Assembly: GCA_037953745.1 (NCBI GenBank) | Contig: JBAKBP010010368.1 | Span: forward strand, 1 to 64,000 | Reading direction: 5' to 3' | DNA length: 64,000 nucleotides | DNA from: Lithodes maja | Lineage: Eukaryota; Arthropoda; Malacostraca; Decapoda; Lithodidae | Shown here: piece by piece, positions 12,141-21,937 of the stretch | Layout of the letters: the number at the start of each line of letters is the position of its first letter | Numbering within the stretch: the first letter of the stretch is position 1 | Program-made: the position numbers and the translations under genes | The notes under the pieces: model-generated | Told to the model about the DNA's origin: nothing | What the model saw: the letters and a program-made list of their open reading frames with translations, nothing else | The model's database searches: none

Positions 12141-14411
12141 CTACCCAGGATCATATACCCTTGAACGACCATCTGCAACCACGTTGTCACAACCGGCAAT
12201 ATGGCGTATGTCCAGATTATATACCAATAACCTTAGTGACCACCTGGTCAGCCTCATATTCCGATTGTGAAACTGGTCCAAGATCTTGAGAGGGTGATGA
12301 TCTGGGTAAACTACAACGACCGGACCATAGGCTGGAACATAGACCTCGAAATGCCCCAGCGCAAGCACAACCGCCAGCAGCTCCTCCTCGACTACAGAGC
12401 AGCTCCCCTGGGCCGAATTGTACTTCTCCGAGCAGAAACTAACAGGATGCTCCAGCCCATCATCGTCCTTTTCCACTTCATTCATCAGGTTCTGAAACGT
12501 TGCTGGTGCATTCTTAAGTCCGTCAGGCATAACATTGCACCGGTAGGTACTCCCGTCCACAACAAAACCACATACCTCTTTAGCACGCTCGGACAAAGTT
12601 ACAGGCAACGACCACTCACGACATTCCTTATCCCTCAGACCCTTCGTCCACACGCAATCCAGCTCCGCTTGCACCACAGGCTGTCGAGCAGGATTCATAC
12701 GGTAGGGAATTAAACTGAGCCTTGCACTATCTCCAGCCTGCATGTCGGATTCTACCCCGTACATCAGGCCTGGAGAAGCAACAAACATGCGAAAGTACTG
12801 CCATAGCCTAGTAAACAACTGCCTTGCACTGTCTCCACGAACAACATGCCTAGTGCCCTCCCACAACCCAGCCGAGACCGCAGCTTCTAACCTGTAGTCT
12901 CCCTCCTTCTCCACCTTCGTCCCTAGAACAGCCAGGTCATGAGAGGGACAATCAGTACCACCTGTGCAGTCACTCCCATAGTTCATTATTGCTAAGGCTT
13001 CCCCGCCGATACCGTACATGCGCACCCCCGCATTCCTTGTGACGACATCTGCCTGCGCAGCATCACCGCTTTCAGCGACATGGCCAGATACAGTCGGTCT
13101 ATGGTAGGGCTGTTGCATTAGACTAGAGCAGCATTGGGAGGCTATGTGACGACCGGGCACATCCACTTCACAGCCAACCTCACCAATCTGCTCAATGTCC
13201 TTCTTTTTACCACCACCCTTGGCAGCCATGGGTCGACCTTGACCTGGCAACCATGCCAAAGCCTCGTCGCCCACCTTAAACCACCGAAACAACGAGGCTA
13301 ACGGTCTTTCAACAGTCACGTGACCTGCCCGTGGAACATCTTGCACCGCCCGAGTTGTGAGACTCAGGGGCTCGGCACGACCAGTGGGGTATGAACCGAG
13401 CTGGTGCTGGAGTGCTGCACACTGCTGCTCAGGCAGGTGCTCTAGCGCTTCCACAGCCACCAGACTCGTGTCCCCCGCCCACTGCTCCGCCGAGACATGA
13501 CAATCCCTACTCTCCTCCACCTGTGCCCTACTGCCCCCCTCTCCTTCTCCACCTTGGCCGCGGCAGACCAACGCAGGGACAGCAGGCTGCTCAGGTGGTT
13601 GCCTCACAAACTCCTCCAACAGGTTCACATGACATGCTTCCCCGTCCTCGTGTTTGATCTCGACAGCCCCATTACCACACTTCTGAACCTCCGGATCCTC
13701 CAACTGCAGTTTACAAATATCTGAAGGAACCAACCTGTCTAGATGCTTCCGAAGCAACCCAAGTCCTCCCCCAATATCAAACTGAGCAACCCTTTTTTCT
13801 CTCCGTGTGTAACGTTGCTGCCTCGGAGTCTCTTCCTGCCCTACCTCCTCACTAGCTGTGACAGGTCCTGGGGCCTCTCCAGACTCCAACATAGGTGCCA
13901 ATACTGAATCACCCAGGAGAGCCGCCGAGTCAAAACTCTTAAAACCAACTCTAGCTTTAGCCTCCTCCTGTTGATCGTTCCTCTGCTGGTCTGAAGACGG
14001 AGGACTAGGCTGTGACACTTTAGCTGCCCGAGCTCGGGTGACAGCACACGCCATGGGTTGTGTCTGGCACCGCTCGACCCACTCTTGTTCTCCCCCACTC
14101 ACGTCGGCCGGCCTCTCGGCAACGACTAAGGGTAGAACCTCAGAAGCGGGCATTGCAAAGTCGTTGCCGAGAAGAAGGTCGACGCCCTCCACTGGCAGTT
14201 TCTCCACAATCCCGACATCCAATTCACGTGCCACACCATCCACCTCCAACTCCAACCGCACCAGCGGGTATGACCGAGTTGCATTAATACCCTGCACCAC
14301 TACCACCCGAGCCGCATTTATAGGGTAGCCAGTCAAGTTTTTCATCAAAGTCTGGGAAGCACCTGTATCACGCAAGACCTCTACTCCATGCTTGCGCCCC
14401 GTCCACATCAC
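12141..14411 (-). pseudogene. pol: Mosaic protease/pol frame of element II (integrase and RT cores missing)
   Basis: A 756-codon open frame. Residues 1-250 match element III closely: protease LRDTGAS at 13-19 and LLLGNDF at 79-85. Relative to III, the frame then skips directly from the pre-integrase linker to the post-integrase CHVNLLEEFV block (260-269). Residues 370-560 are a stretch with no colinear match: FKVGDEALAWLPGQGRP at 378-393 resembles an integrase C-terminal segment, and TRLWQYF at 534-540 an integrase-core segment, so pieces are out of order. The RT enters at SLIPYR (566), jumps from PVTL to SERAKEVCGF (603-616), thus losing the motif A aspartate, and jumps again from LMNEVEKDD into RNase H, losing YLDD and the first RNase H aspartate. 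It ends with TAG at 12141. Every junction preserves the frame. It is catalytically dead as a polymerase and as an integrase. Confidence 0.8.
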
Positions 14412-14444
14412 GCAACCCCGTCCTCTATGGTCGCAAAAAACATC

Positions 14445-16073
14445 CTAAGCAGGGTTCGAGCCTCCCAGGTGCTTCTGCATTGGCTGTGCCTCAGCCTCTG
14501 ACGAACTGCCCCGGGCAAACTCAGAAGACTTCAGAGACACACCAATGTTGCAGGCCAAATACACAGCTGCTGTAGGTGGTTTGCTAGGACAGACTCTTGC
14601 AAAGTGCCCCTTTTCATGACAATGATAACACTCCAACTCCCCTTTGGGCTTCCCTTGGTACTGGGAAGGGCCCGGCCCCTTCTTAAATGGGACGGTGCTA
14701 GTCTTGTGGTCAGTCTTGGTATCATAGCTCTTGTACTTGTTTGCATAAGGTATATCACTAACTCGGGGGGGTGGGGCGTCACGCCCCTTGTTACCTGCCT
14801 CACTACGCTGGGCATACCCGCACCCACGAATTAGTGATAGCCGGAGGTCAGCCATCTCAGCTGCCTCCTGTAGAGTTTTTGGGTTCTTTTCTTTAATAGT
14901 TAAAGTCATTTCTGCACCAGTACACTTATAAAACTGCTCGAGCAGAAACAGCTCAGTCAACTGTTCGGCCGTCTCAGCTTTCTCAGAACGTGTCCAGTTT
15001 GTAAGTGCATCTTTTAAGTCCCGGGCATGTTCAAGAAAGGTCGCCTCCCTAGTCTTTGTAACACCTCGAAACTTCAATCGATATGTTTCTGGTTGCAACT
15101 CGTATGCCCGTAGGACAGCTCTCTTCAATACTGGGTAGTCAATGCAAGACTCTAAAGGCAGTGCATCATAAGCCTTCAGACCCTTACCCGTAAGTCTTGA
15201 GGAGACTAGAGCTGCCCACTTCTCTTCAGGCCAATTATGCTCCCTACACTTGTTCTCAAAACGATTAAAAAATTCTGTGACTTCAGTTTCACTAAATGCC
15301 GGCACCAATTTGACTAAGTGGGACAAGAACTGTTCTCATACTTGGCCCTCACGGCCCATCCGAGTCCCTGTCGACTCTGCACGAGTCTTATCTAAATCTA
15401 TTTGAGCACAATATTTCTCTGAGTCGTACCTAAGCTCAGCCTCGTGCCTCCTAGTCTCATTCTCCTGCCTCCTAGACTCAGCCTCAATCTCCTTCTCCTG
15501 CTTCCTAGTCTCATTCTCATGCCTCCTAGCCTCATTCTCATGCCTCCTAGTCTCATTCTCCATCTCCTGCTTCCTAGCCTCATTCTCAATTTTAGCAAGC
15601 TCAAGTCTAAATATCATATCTGGAGACAGGCAGGAAGAGGGAGCTGCCACTACTGAAGGAGGGGGGGCAAAAACTGGGGAACCACCATGTGCACCGCCCG
15701 AGGGCACTCCAATCTGCCAATTCTCATCCCTCTGTGGGAGAGTGCTAACCTCCGGCAACTGAGTGGACGGCACTGTGGGAGTCGAGTGAGAGGGGATCTG
15801 GGGAGGAACCCCCCCAAACGCCCTCTCCTCCGAAACCCCATGTCGCCCACGCAACACCCAGGAAATCAGCTCCCTCTTGGACATCCCTATTACATTGGAT
15901 AGGCCCAAAACCTTGGCTATCAGGTGCAAGCCATAAATATCCACCCCAGTCAGCCTCTCCTCCGTCACGTGGTACCGCTTACTCACAAAAATTCTAGCAT
16001 CCTCCTCACTGATTACTAACGGCACCTCTTCAAATGGCATCTCTCGCTCCTCGTCAGTGCTAGGGCACGACAT
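14445..16073 (-). pseudogene. gag: Gag of element II, interrupted by two nonsense codons
   Basis: Starts at ATG 16073, as in element III. It contains the acidic N-terminus, the E/R-rich repeat block (about 15420-15600), the SCAN-like capsid block (about 14870-15140) and the zinc knuckle CYHCHEKGHFARVC (about 14585-14630). A TGA at 15336-15338 replaces the AGA (Arg) found in element III within GQV-R-EQSLSH. A TAG at 14445-14447 replaces CAG (Gln) after HLGGSNPA, just before the protease frame. Otherwise the frame is uninterrupted from 16073 to 12141. Single-base substitutions explain both stops. The amber codon sits where some retroviruses use stop readthrough between gag and protease, but the TGA upstream argues that this copy is simply decayed. 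Confidence 0.85.
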
Positions 16074-16287
16074 ACTGAAGTCCACAAAAAAATTCTCGAG
16101 ACAAAAGTGTTAAACTTCCTTATGCAAGCACTAATTACTAAATTAACTGGAGTCTCTTAAATGCTCTACTAATTGCCATACAAAAAAATATATTCTTCAA
16201 TATGCACGCTAAAGTACAAACAAACAAATGTTGTACAACTCTGCAAAAATTTATACTGTTCACAAAATCCTAAGCAAGGTCGCCATT
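16074..16287 (-). promoter_or_regulatory. 5' leader and primer binding site of element II
   Basis: The minus strand reads ...GTAACA (LTR end), AA, TGGCGACCTTGCTTAGG (complement of about 16269-16285), as in elements I, III and IV; then a leader of about 190 nt to the gag ATG. Confidence 0.75.
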
Positions 16288-18148
16288 TGTTACGACCGGG
16301 CACTCGGGTACACTAGGGCTCTCAAACAGGACTCGAGTATGGCTCGCTGCCACAACGGAAACACACGATCCCAACCCCAGAGTACTGCCAGCCGAACAAA
16401 AAACACCAATACCCTCCAGAGTTCTATCTGCTATAACGGGGTATACAAGAACTCGGTACTATCGTTTCACAACAGACTAATAAAGAGACGGGAGTTATCT
16501 AGTCTGGTCAACAATCAAACAAAGAAGTAAATACAACAACACCAAAGAATAGTGTTGGCCGAAGCCGAAGTAATCCACCCTTGACTAAGAACTTAAGAAG
16601 TCTTCCACCCTCTACTTCGGATCGGCACTATTACGTTACGTTAAACAATAGTCCTCGAGCATCGAGCAAGGAATCTTCTGATAAAGTTAGATGCTTCTCG
16701 GATACTCGTAAGAAGTAAGTATCGGATTTTGAACAGCAATTCAATAAGCAACACACTGGCAATTAAGTAATATTAAAGGCTTTAAATTGACATAAGAAGA
16801 ATTATAAGAATAGACAGTAGTAAATGGCAAACATATAAAAGAAGTACTCCGACAATGCACTGGCAATAGCCTACTAGGATTGTGCTCGGGGGGCCACTAA
16901 TCTCTAAAGTAGCTATGCGTGCCACACATGAAATCAATAGTGCATAAACAATAACATACATAAGGAAAGCTTCAATACTATGCTGTATCTGCTGACCGAG
17001 CAAAGTCTAGCTGGGATGTAGTAGGCTAGGAAACAATGGCTGAGCAAGCGGCTCGTAGCCTAGCGAGGTTCTTAAGACTGTGCGGCCAAATTACGGTAAT
17101 TGACGGGATGCTCTCTTGAGAGATCCAGATCACTAGTATCTGGTTCTCTCCTGGCGATCCTCTCAAAGTCAAGCAAACGAGTTAGCACAGTGCTGGGTGG
17201 CAGAGGCAAAAGCCCTCACTCGCAACACAGTGCTAAACTCACAAGGTACACAGTCAGAAAGACCACCTAGGCTTTCCAAGTCTCCGTTGCGATTGTACAG
17301 GTTCAACAAAACCTAATACACATCGGGAATCACAACTCTAGTAGCCTTATCCCAGTCTAGCATCACCTAGATCAGCAGAAAACAGGAACATGAATAATCA
17401 TACACAGGGAAATGCATATACGAGTGCAACAAACATTAATCAATCCTATTCTAGTTATCCCTTCCAAAATAGGCTATCTAATAGGCATATATCTCGTGAG
17501 AACTCAAGCGACAATACTTTGGCTGACTAAATCTGCACCAAAGGGGTCATTGAGGTTAAAAAGGGTTCGGGAAAAGAAGAAGGTAGGCGGTACAGAGAGT
17601 AGGGAAAGTTCACATCAGTCGGAAGAATATATACCAGGCCTACTGGCCTGGTAATCCAAAGGTCCCGGGTTCAAATCCCGATGTATCAATGGGAAGATAT
17701 TATTGGGATGGAATTTGTGCTGTACCTAGTATCAGTGCATTACCACAAAGCCCACCGAAACGTCAATAAAATACCCTCATTGTTCCCTGATTAAATAGCA
17801 CTGTATGAATATTCCCATATTCAAAATATGCTATAGGGGTGCAATGCCTGGTGAGTTATCTGCTCAACAGGTGGCGTTGTGTGTGTGTAAGTGTGAGAGT
17901 CCGAGTGTAGAGGGTGAGACAGTGAAGCACGGGAACGAGATGGCTTCAGAGATGGGGTCGTTTCGGGCCATGAGTGAGCACCGTGCCTCATGTGAAGGCA
18001 AGATGGCAGGTGCTCGTTGTACTCTACGTGCTTCACATGTCTCACTCCCTAGACTGGAACAAGACCTCACGGGCTTCACTGTTCATTGTAAAGCGGTGAA
18101 TGTTAAGGCTCTCAGCCTATGCCCGAGAGGAAGTAAGTTGGAATATAG

Positions 18149-18180
<32 letters not shown>

Positions 18181-18483
18181 GTTGCAAGGGATATGAGAAG
18201 TCGCTCTGCCTAATGAGTTCTGAGGAAAATGCGGCGAGACCTCCCTTTTTATACTCGGCCCTCTAGTGAGCATATCGCCAACTACTAAGGACCGCCCACT
18301 AGCAATCGTTACGTAATATTCTCTCTCAATCTGGGATCGACAAAGGATTTCCCACGCACTGAGAGGGAGGAGGGAGGAGGAAGGAGGGGAGTTAGGCCTA
18401 CCTGCCTCATGGCGCACTCGCTGGCCCTCGTTACGTAATCTCTCTCTCTCCTTTCATCATTACAAATAAGTCCCACACACACA
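16288..18483 (-). repeat. 5' LTR of element II, with insert and lost outer end
   Basis: Homologous to 9800-11455, but interrupted at 17634-18176 by a poly(A)-ended insert. It stops at 18483 inside the TCCCACACACACA run. The remaining roughly 200 bp of the LTR (equivalent to 11455-11657) are absent; CR1 sequence follows at once, and the missing part does not reappear after the CR1 3' end. Confidence 0.88.
17634..18176 (+). mobile_element. SINE-like retroposon with tRNA-type B box and poly(A) tail
   Basis: A 543-bp insert, absent from the sister LTR at 11146. It starts with the inverted repeat CCAGGCCTACTGGCCTGG, has a Pol III B-box-like GGTTCAAATCC at 17668-17678, and ends in 28 A residues (18149-18176) directly before the resumed LTR sequence TATAGTTGC. 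The target is a short AT repeat, so the duplication (ATA or slightly longer) is ambiguous. The body after the tRNA-like start is not recognised; it contains a GT-rich stretch near 17876-17895. A retroposed transcript with a tRNA-like head is the simplest reading. Confidence 0.65.
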
Positions 18484-18484
18484 A

Positions 18485-18688
18485 CCTGTCGACACCTGGG
18501 ACAATTTCTACTACGATGACTATTTGTTTTCGGACGATGGAGTTCATCTGAACCAGGTGGGAGCAGCACGTTTTGGGCGTCTTCTCAACGATGCGGTGAA
18601 GGATTTTCGGAGAAGAAATCGACTCAGCACAGGACAACCAGGAAGGAGGACCGAAGACAGCGAGGACGGCAACCTACAAAGGAATTAA
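18485..18688 (+). pseudogene. CR1 ORF1 C-terminal fragment, SGNH/GDSL esterase-like
   Basis: This frame reads PVDTWDNFYYDDYLFSDDGV followed by HLNQVGAARFG and ends with TAA at 18686-18688. DGVHLN is the DxxH block that carries the catalytic aspartate and histidine of SGNH/GDSL hydrolases, and it sits, as usual, near the C-terminus. CR1 elements are known to encode such an esterase in ORF1. The N-terminal part with the GDSL serine is missing because the copy is 5' truncated. ORF2 follows in another frame with its open frame reaching past this stop, so the two frames abut or overlap. Confidence 0.75.
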
Positions 18689-18714
18689 ATACTAATCCGT
18701 CAAGAACCGCGAAT

Positions 18715-21666
18715 TTGGATAAATCTCCACCAACACGACCCAAATTCAAAACCGTCAGGGATAACGACCGAGGACCGAGGACAGCCATGAATGTAAATGT
18801 AGATCCGACCAGAACCAAATATTCGATGAAAGAACGTTCTGCGAGTTCTAAAACCGCAACTTTAAAGGTTTTCTATGCAAACGCTCGTAGCATACGCAAT
18901 AAATTTTCAGATTTAGAGGAACTAGTGTTTACAGAAAATTATGATGTGATTGGCATAACAGAATCTTGGCTCAATACAGAAGATAGAGACTTTTTAGCAG
19001 AGTATTCACTTCCCGGTTATGTAATGTTTGAGAACAGCCGAATAAATAAAAATGGAGGTGGCGTTTTATTTTATATCAAAGAAAGTCTTAACCCGACCCT
19101 CGTGTCAAAACCTCAAATTGTGAACGTCGACACATCTTTTGTGCTAATAAAGAATAATAAAGGTACAAAAATAATACTTGCGTTAATATACAGACCTCCA
19201 GCTCAATCAGTGCAAACTGACCGAGAAATTTACGAACAAATTGCAGATGTAAGTAACTCACAAGATACCGTAATTTTTGGCGACTTTAATTTACCTGTGA
19301 CCAAGTGGGGCGATACTCTTACTTCACACTCCGGACATGACTTGTATACGAACTTGCAAGAGAGTTCGCTTTATCAATTTGTTCGAACGCCGACCCGTGG
19401 TAATAACGTTCTTGACATTGTACTTGCAACAAAAGAAGAATTGATAGAGAATTTGAATGTTGGTGATGAATTCAGTAACAGCGACCATCGTACGATAACT
19501 TTCACTTTAAAGTTTACTAGTAACGAACCAAATAGTAGCATCGAAAAAGTCCCTAATTTCAAGAAAGCAAACTTCCATAAACTTAGAGCTATGTTTAAAG
19601 AAACTGACTGGAGCTTTTTAATTAACAATAACGACATAAATACATCTTGGAAGTTATTCGAAACCACTTACCTAAAAGCAGTGCAAGACTGCATACCATC
19701 GAAAATACGGCGTCCAGGCCATAATAATAAGCCCAAATGGTGGAATAAAGATATTTCAAACTGCCTGCTTGCTAAAAAATTTGCTAATGATAGATTAAAA
19801 TCCTCACAAAATGACGAAGAACGGGTGAAATTTGTAGAGCTACGACGCAAAGCCAAAAAATTAATTAAGCAAAGTAAAAAGACCTTAGAGTTACATATTG
19901 CGAATCAAAGTAAAACAAACCCGAAAGAATTCTATAGTTATATCAGAAAGAAAAAAGTAGTTACTTCAACTGTTGGACCGTTAGTCGATGAAAAAGGAGA
20001 ATACACCAAAGACGAAGTACAAATGAGTAATGCCCTCAATACCTTCTTTGCATCAGTTTTTACAACCGAAGACCTCAGTGATATCCCTACACCATCGCCG
20101 ATTCAGATTGATAATTCAGATGTTCTAAGCAATATCACCGTTACAGAGAGAGAAGTATTGAATTGTTTAGATAAACTCAAAGTAAATAAAACGCCAGGAC
20201 CTGATACAATCTCGCCTAGAGTTCTAAAGGAAGCTAAGAATGAGCTCTCCAAACCACTGACATTACTATTCAATAAATCCTTGCAGTCTGGAACTATGCC
20301 TGATCAGTGGAAGCTAGCCAACGTAACACCGATATTCAAAAAAGGCAGCAAATCCCTACCCAGTAACTATCGTCCAATTAGCTTAACCTCAGTTGTATGT
20401 AAAATGCTAGAAACGGTCATACGAGACAGACTCGTAAATCACTTAGAGGAAAATAACATACTTAAAGATACTCAACACGGCTTTCGTAAAAAACGTTCCT
20501 GTTTAACAAACCTCTTAGACTTCTTCCACGATATCCTCAACCTCTACGATGAGAGTAAAGCTGTAGATATTATATACCTTGATTTTCAAAAGGCCTTTGA
20601 CAAAGTTCCCCACAAACGTTTACTGCTAAAACTAAAAGCGCATGGAATACAAGACGGTGTGTTGAAATGGATAGAAAATTGGCTCAACAACAGAAAGCAA
20701 AGAGTAGTCATAAACGGTAAGGCATCTAAATGGACCAATGTAAGTAGCGGGGTACCCCAGGGATCGGTACTAGGACCAATTCTCTTTCTAATTTACATCA
20801 ACGACATAGATGAGGGTCTCACCTGCACAATCTCAAAATTTGCTGACGATACAAAAATTGCAAATAGCGTACTCTCAAAAGAACAAGTTGACGATATGCA
20901 ACACAATCTAGATAAATTGTCATGTTGGGCCCAAATTTGGCAAATGAGTTTCAATGCGGATAAATGTAAAGTACTACATGTCGGGTACCTAAATGAGAAA
21001 GCAAACTATTCGATGAATGGCACTCAGCTTAAGAATGTAAACAGAGAAACTGATCTGGGAGTAACAATATCGAGTAACCTAAAACCGAGTCAACAATGTT
21101 CAGAAGTTGTTAAGAAGGCAAACAAAATAATTGGCTTTATAGGCAGGTCATTTGAGCATAAATCCAAAGAAGTTATCCTAACCCTTTACAATTCCTTAGT
21201 CCGCCCTCTTCTGGAATACTGCGTTCAATCCTGGTGCCCTTATTACCAAAAAGATATAAACAAGCTAGAACGAGTTCAACGTAGAGTTACCAAAATGATA
21301 CCTAGCCTAAAGAACAAACCATACGAAGAGCGTCTTAGAGAATTAAATCTATTTCCTTTAACCCAGCGCAGATTAAGAGGCGACTTAATTCAAGTGTTCA
21401 AAATCATCAAAGGCATCGACAATATGAACTGTAGTAAGTACTTCACTATCGACCAATCTAATTACACACGGGGAAACGGTTGCAAAATTATTGGTAAATC
21501 TTTTAACTCGCACGAATCTAAGAATTTCTTCTTCAATCGAGTTGTCAACTTGTGGAATGGGCTTCCCCGAAACGTTATAGACTGCAGCACCGTTGATTCA
21601 TTTAAATTCCGCCTAGACAAATATCTCGCATCAAACCCGCGACTGACTGCGTTTGTAAATGAATAA
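18715..21666 (+). CDS. CR1 ORF2: apurinic-type endonuclease and reverse transcriptase (intact frame)
   Basis: An open frame of 983 codons if read from TTG at 18715; the first ATG is at 18787 (residue 25), and the exact start is unsure. The endonuclease domain spans about 50-265, with YANARS (N56), ITESW (E83), GDFNLP (D190) and NSDHRT (256-258). The reverse transcriptase spans about 485-760: TPGPDTISP, SNYRPISLTS, YLDFQKAFD (motif A, 621-629), GVPQGSVLGP and FADDTKI (709-715). The thumb/C-terminal part has DLGVTIS and ERVQRRVTKM. No stop or frameshift interrupts it and all expected catalytic residues are present. This enzyme nicks chromosomal DNA and copies its RNA at the nick. Similarity in the C-terminal half is clearly of CR1 type. 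Confidence 0.92.
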   Translation: MDKSPPTRPKFKTVRDNDRGPRTAMNVNVDPTRTKYSMKERSASSKTATLKVFYANARSIRNKFSDLEELVFTENYDVIGITESWLNTEDRDFLAEYSLPGYVMFENSRINKNGGGVLFYIKESLNPTLVSKPQIVNVDTSFVLIKNNKGTKIILALIYRPPAQSVQTDREIYEQIADVSNSQDTVIFGDFNLPVTKWGDTLTSHSGHDLYTNLQESSLYQFVRTPTRGNNVLDIVLATKEELIENLNVGDEFSNSDHRTITFTLKFTSNEPNSSIEKVPNFKKANFHKLRAMFKETDWSFLINNNDINTSWKLFETTYLKAVQDCIPSKIRRPGHNNKPKWWNKDISNCLLAKKFANDRLKSSQNDEERVKFVELRRKAKKLIKQSKKTLELHIANQSKTNPKEFYSYIRKKKVVTSTVGPLVDEKGEYTKDEVQMSNALNTFFASVFTTEDLSDIPTPSPIQIDNSDVLSNITVTEREVLNCLDKLKVNKTPGPDTISPRVLKEAKNELSKPLTLLFNKSLQSGTMPDQWKLANVTPIFKKGSKSLPSNYRPISLTSVVCKMLETVIRDRLVNHLEENNILKDTQHGFRKKRSCLTNLLDFFHDILNLYDESKAVDIIYLDFQKAFDKVPHKRLLLKLKAHGIQDGVLKWIENWLNNRKQRVVINGKASKWTNVSSGVPQGSVLGPILFLIYINDIDEGLTCTISKFADDTKIANSVLSKEQVDDMQHNLDKLSCWAQIWQMSFNADKCKVLHVGYLNEKANYSMNGTQLKNVNRETDLGVTISSNLKPSQQCSEVVKKANKIIGFIGRSFEHKSKEVILTLYNSLVRPLLEYCVQSWCPYYQKDINKLERVQRRVTKMIPSLKNKPYEERLRELNLFPLTQRRLRGDLIQVFKIIKGIDNMNCSKYFTIDQSNYTRGNGCKIIGKSFNSHESKNFFFNRVVNLWNGLPRNVIDCSTVDSFKFRLDKYLASNPRLTAFVNE

Positions 21667-21894
21667 CTTTATCCTCCCCTCAGTTACTAACCCATATGTC
21701 CCCTACTAACTTCCTAGTCCTGCCACGTTAGTGGCAGGGCAGTAGTTCCCTTTCCAATGTTCCCTTACCCACTCTAAACCACTGTTTGGACACTTGATCC
21801 TCAGTGTTTTGGAGGACAAGCAGCCTAGAAGGGTCACTAGATCTGTTGTTGCTTGATTTCCTTTGTACTCCTTTGTACTTTGTACTCTCTCTAT

Positions 21895-21897
21895 CTA

Positions 21898-21935
<38 letters not shown>
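21895..21935. repeat. (TA)n microsatellite
   Basis: An almost pure TA run between the CR1 3' tail and the satellite array. A similar short run lies at 23028-23047 on the far side of the array. Confidence 0.95.

Positions 21936-21937
<2 letters not shown>

Larger units (their letters stand above)
9800..18483 (-). mobile_element. Gmr1-like Ty3/gypsy retrotransposon II (defective)
   Basis: Two LTRs of the same subfamily frame an internal region of about 4.6 kb, compared with about 5.9 kb in element III. The primer binding site and polypurine tract are both in place. gag is 97-98% like that of element III by eye, but carries two stop codons. The pol region is divergent, lacks most of integrase and reverse transcriptase, and is rearranged. 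The 5' LTR contains a SINE-like insert and loses its last roughly 200 bp at the junction with CR1 copy A. It cannot be autonomous. Confidence 0.9.
18484..21885 (+). mobile_element. CR1-like non-LTR retrotransposon, copy A (5' truncated)
   Basis: Contains the C-terminal end of ORF1 (esterase-like), a complete ORF2 and a 3' UTR ending in CTTTGTACTC/CTTTGTACTTTGTAC repeats. It is about 98% identical to copy B over shared bases. The 5' end is truncated within ORF1 and joins the broken LTR of element II through a CACACA stretch. No clear target duplication is visible; a (TA)n run follows the 3' tail. Confidence 0.9.

Noticed and set aside
14445..14447. Programmed amber readthrough between gag and protease in element II
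   Set aside because: The intact relative III has CAG here and element II carries an additional TGA in gag, so plain decay is the better explanation.
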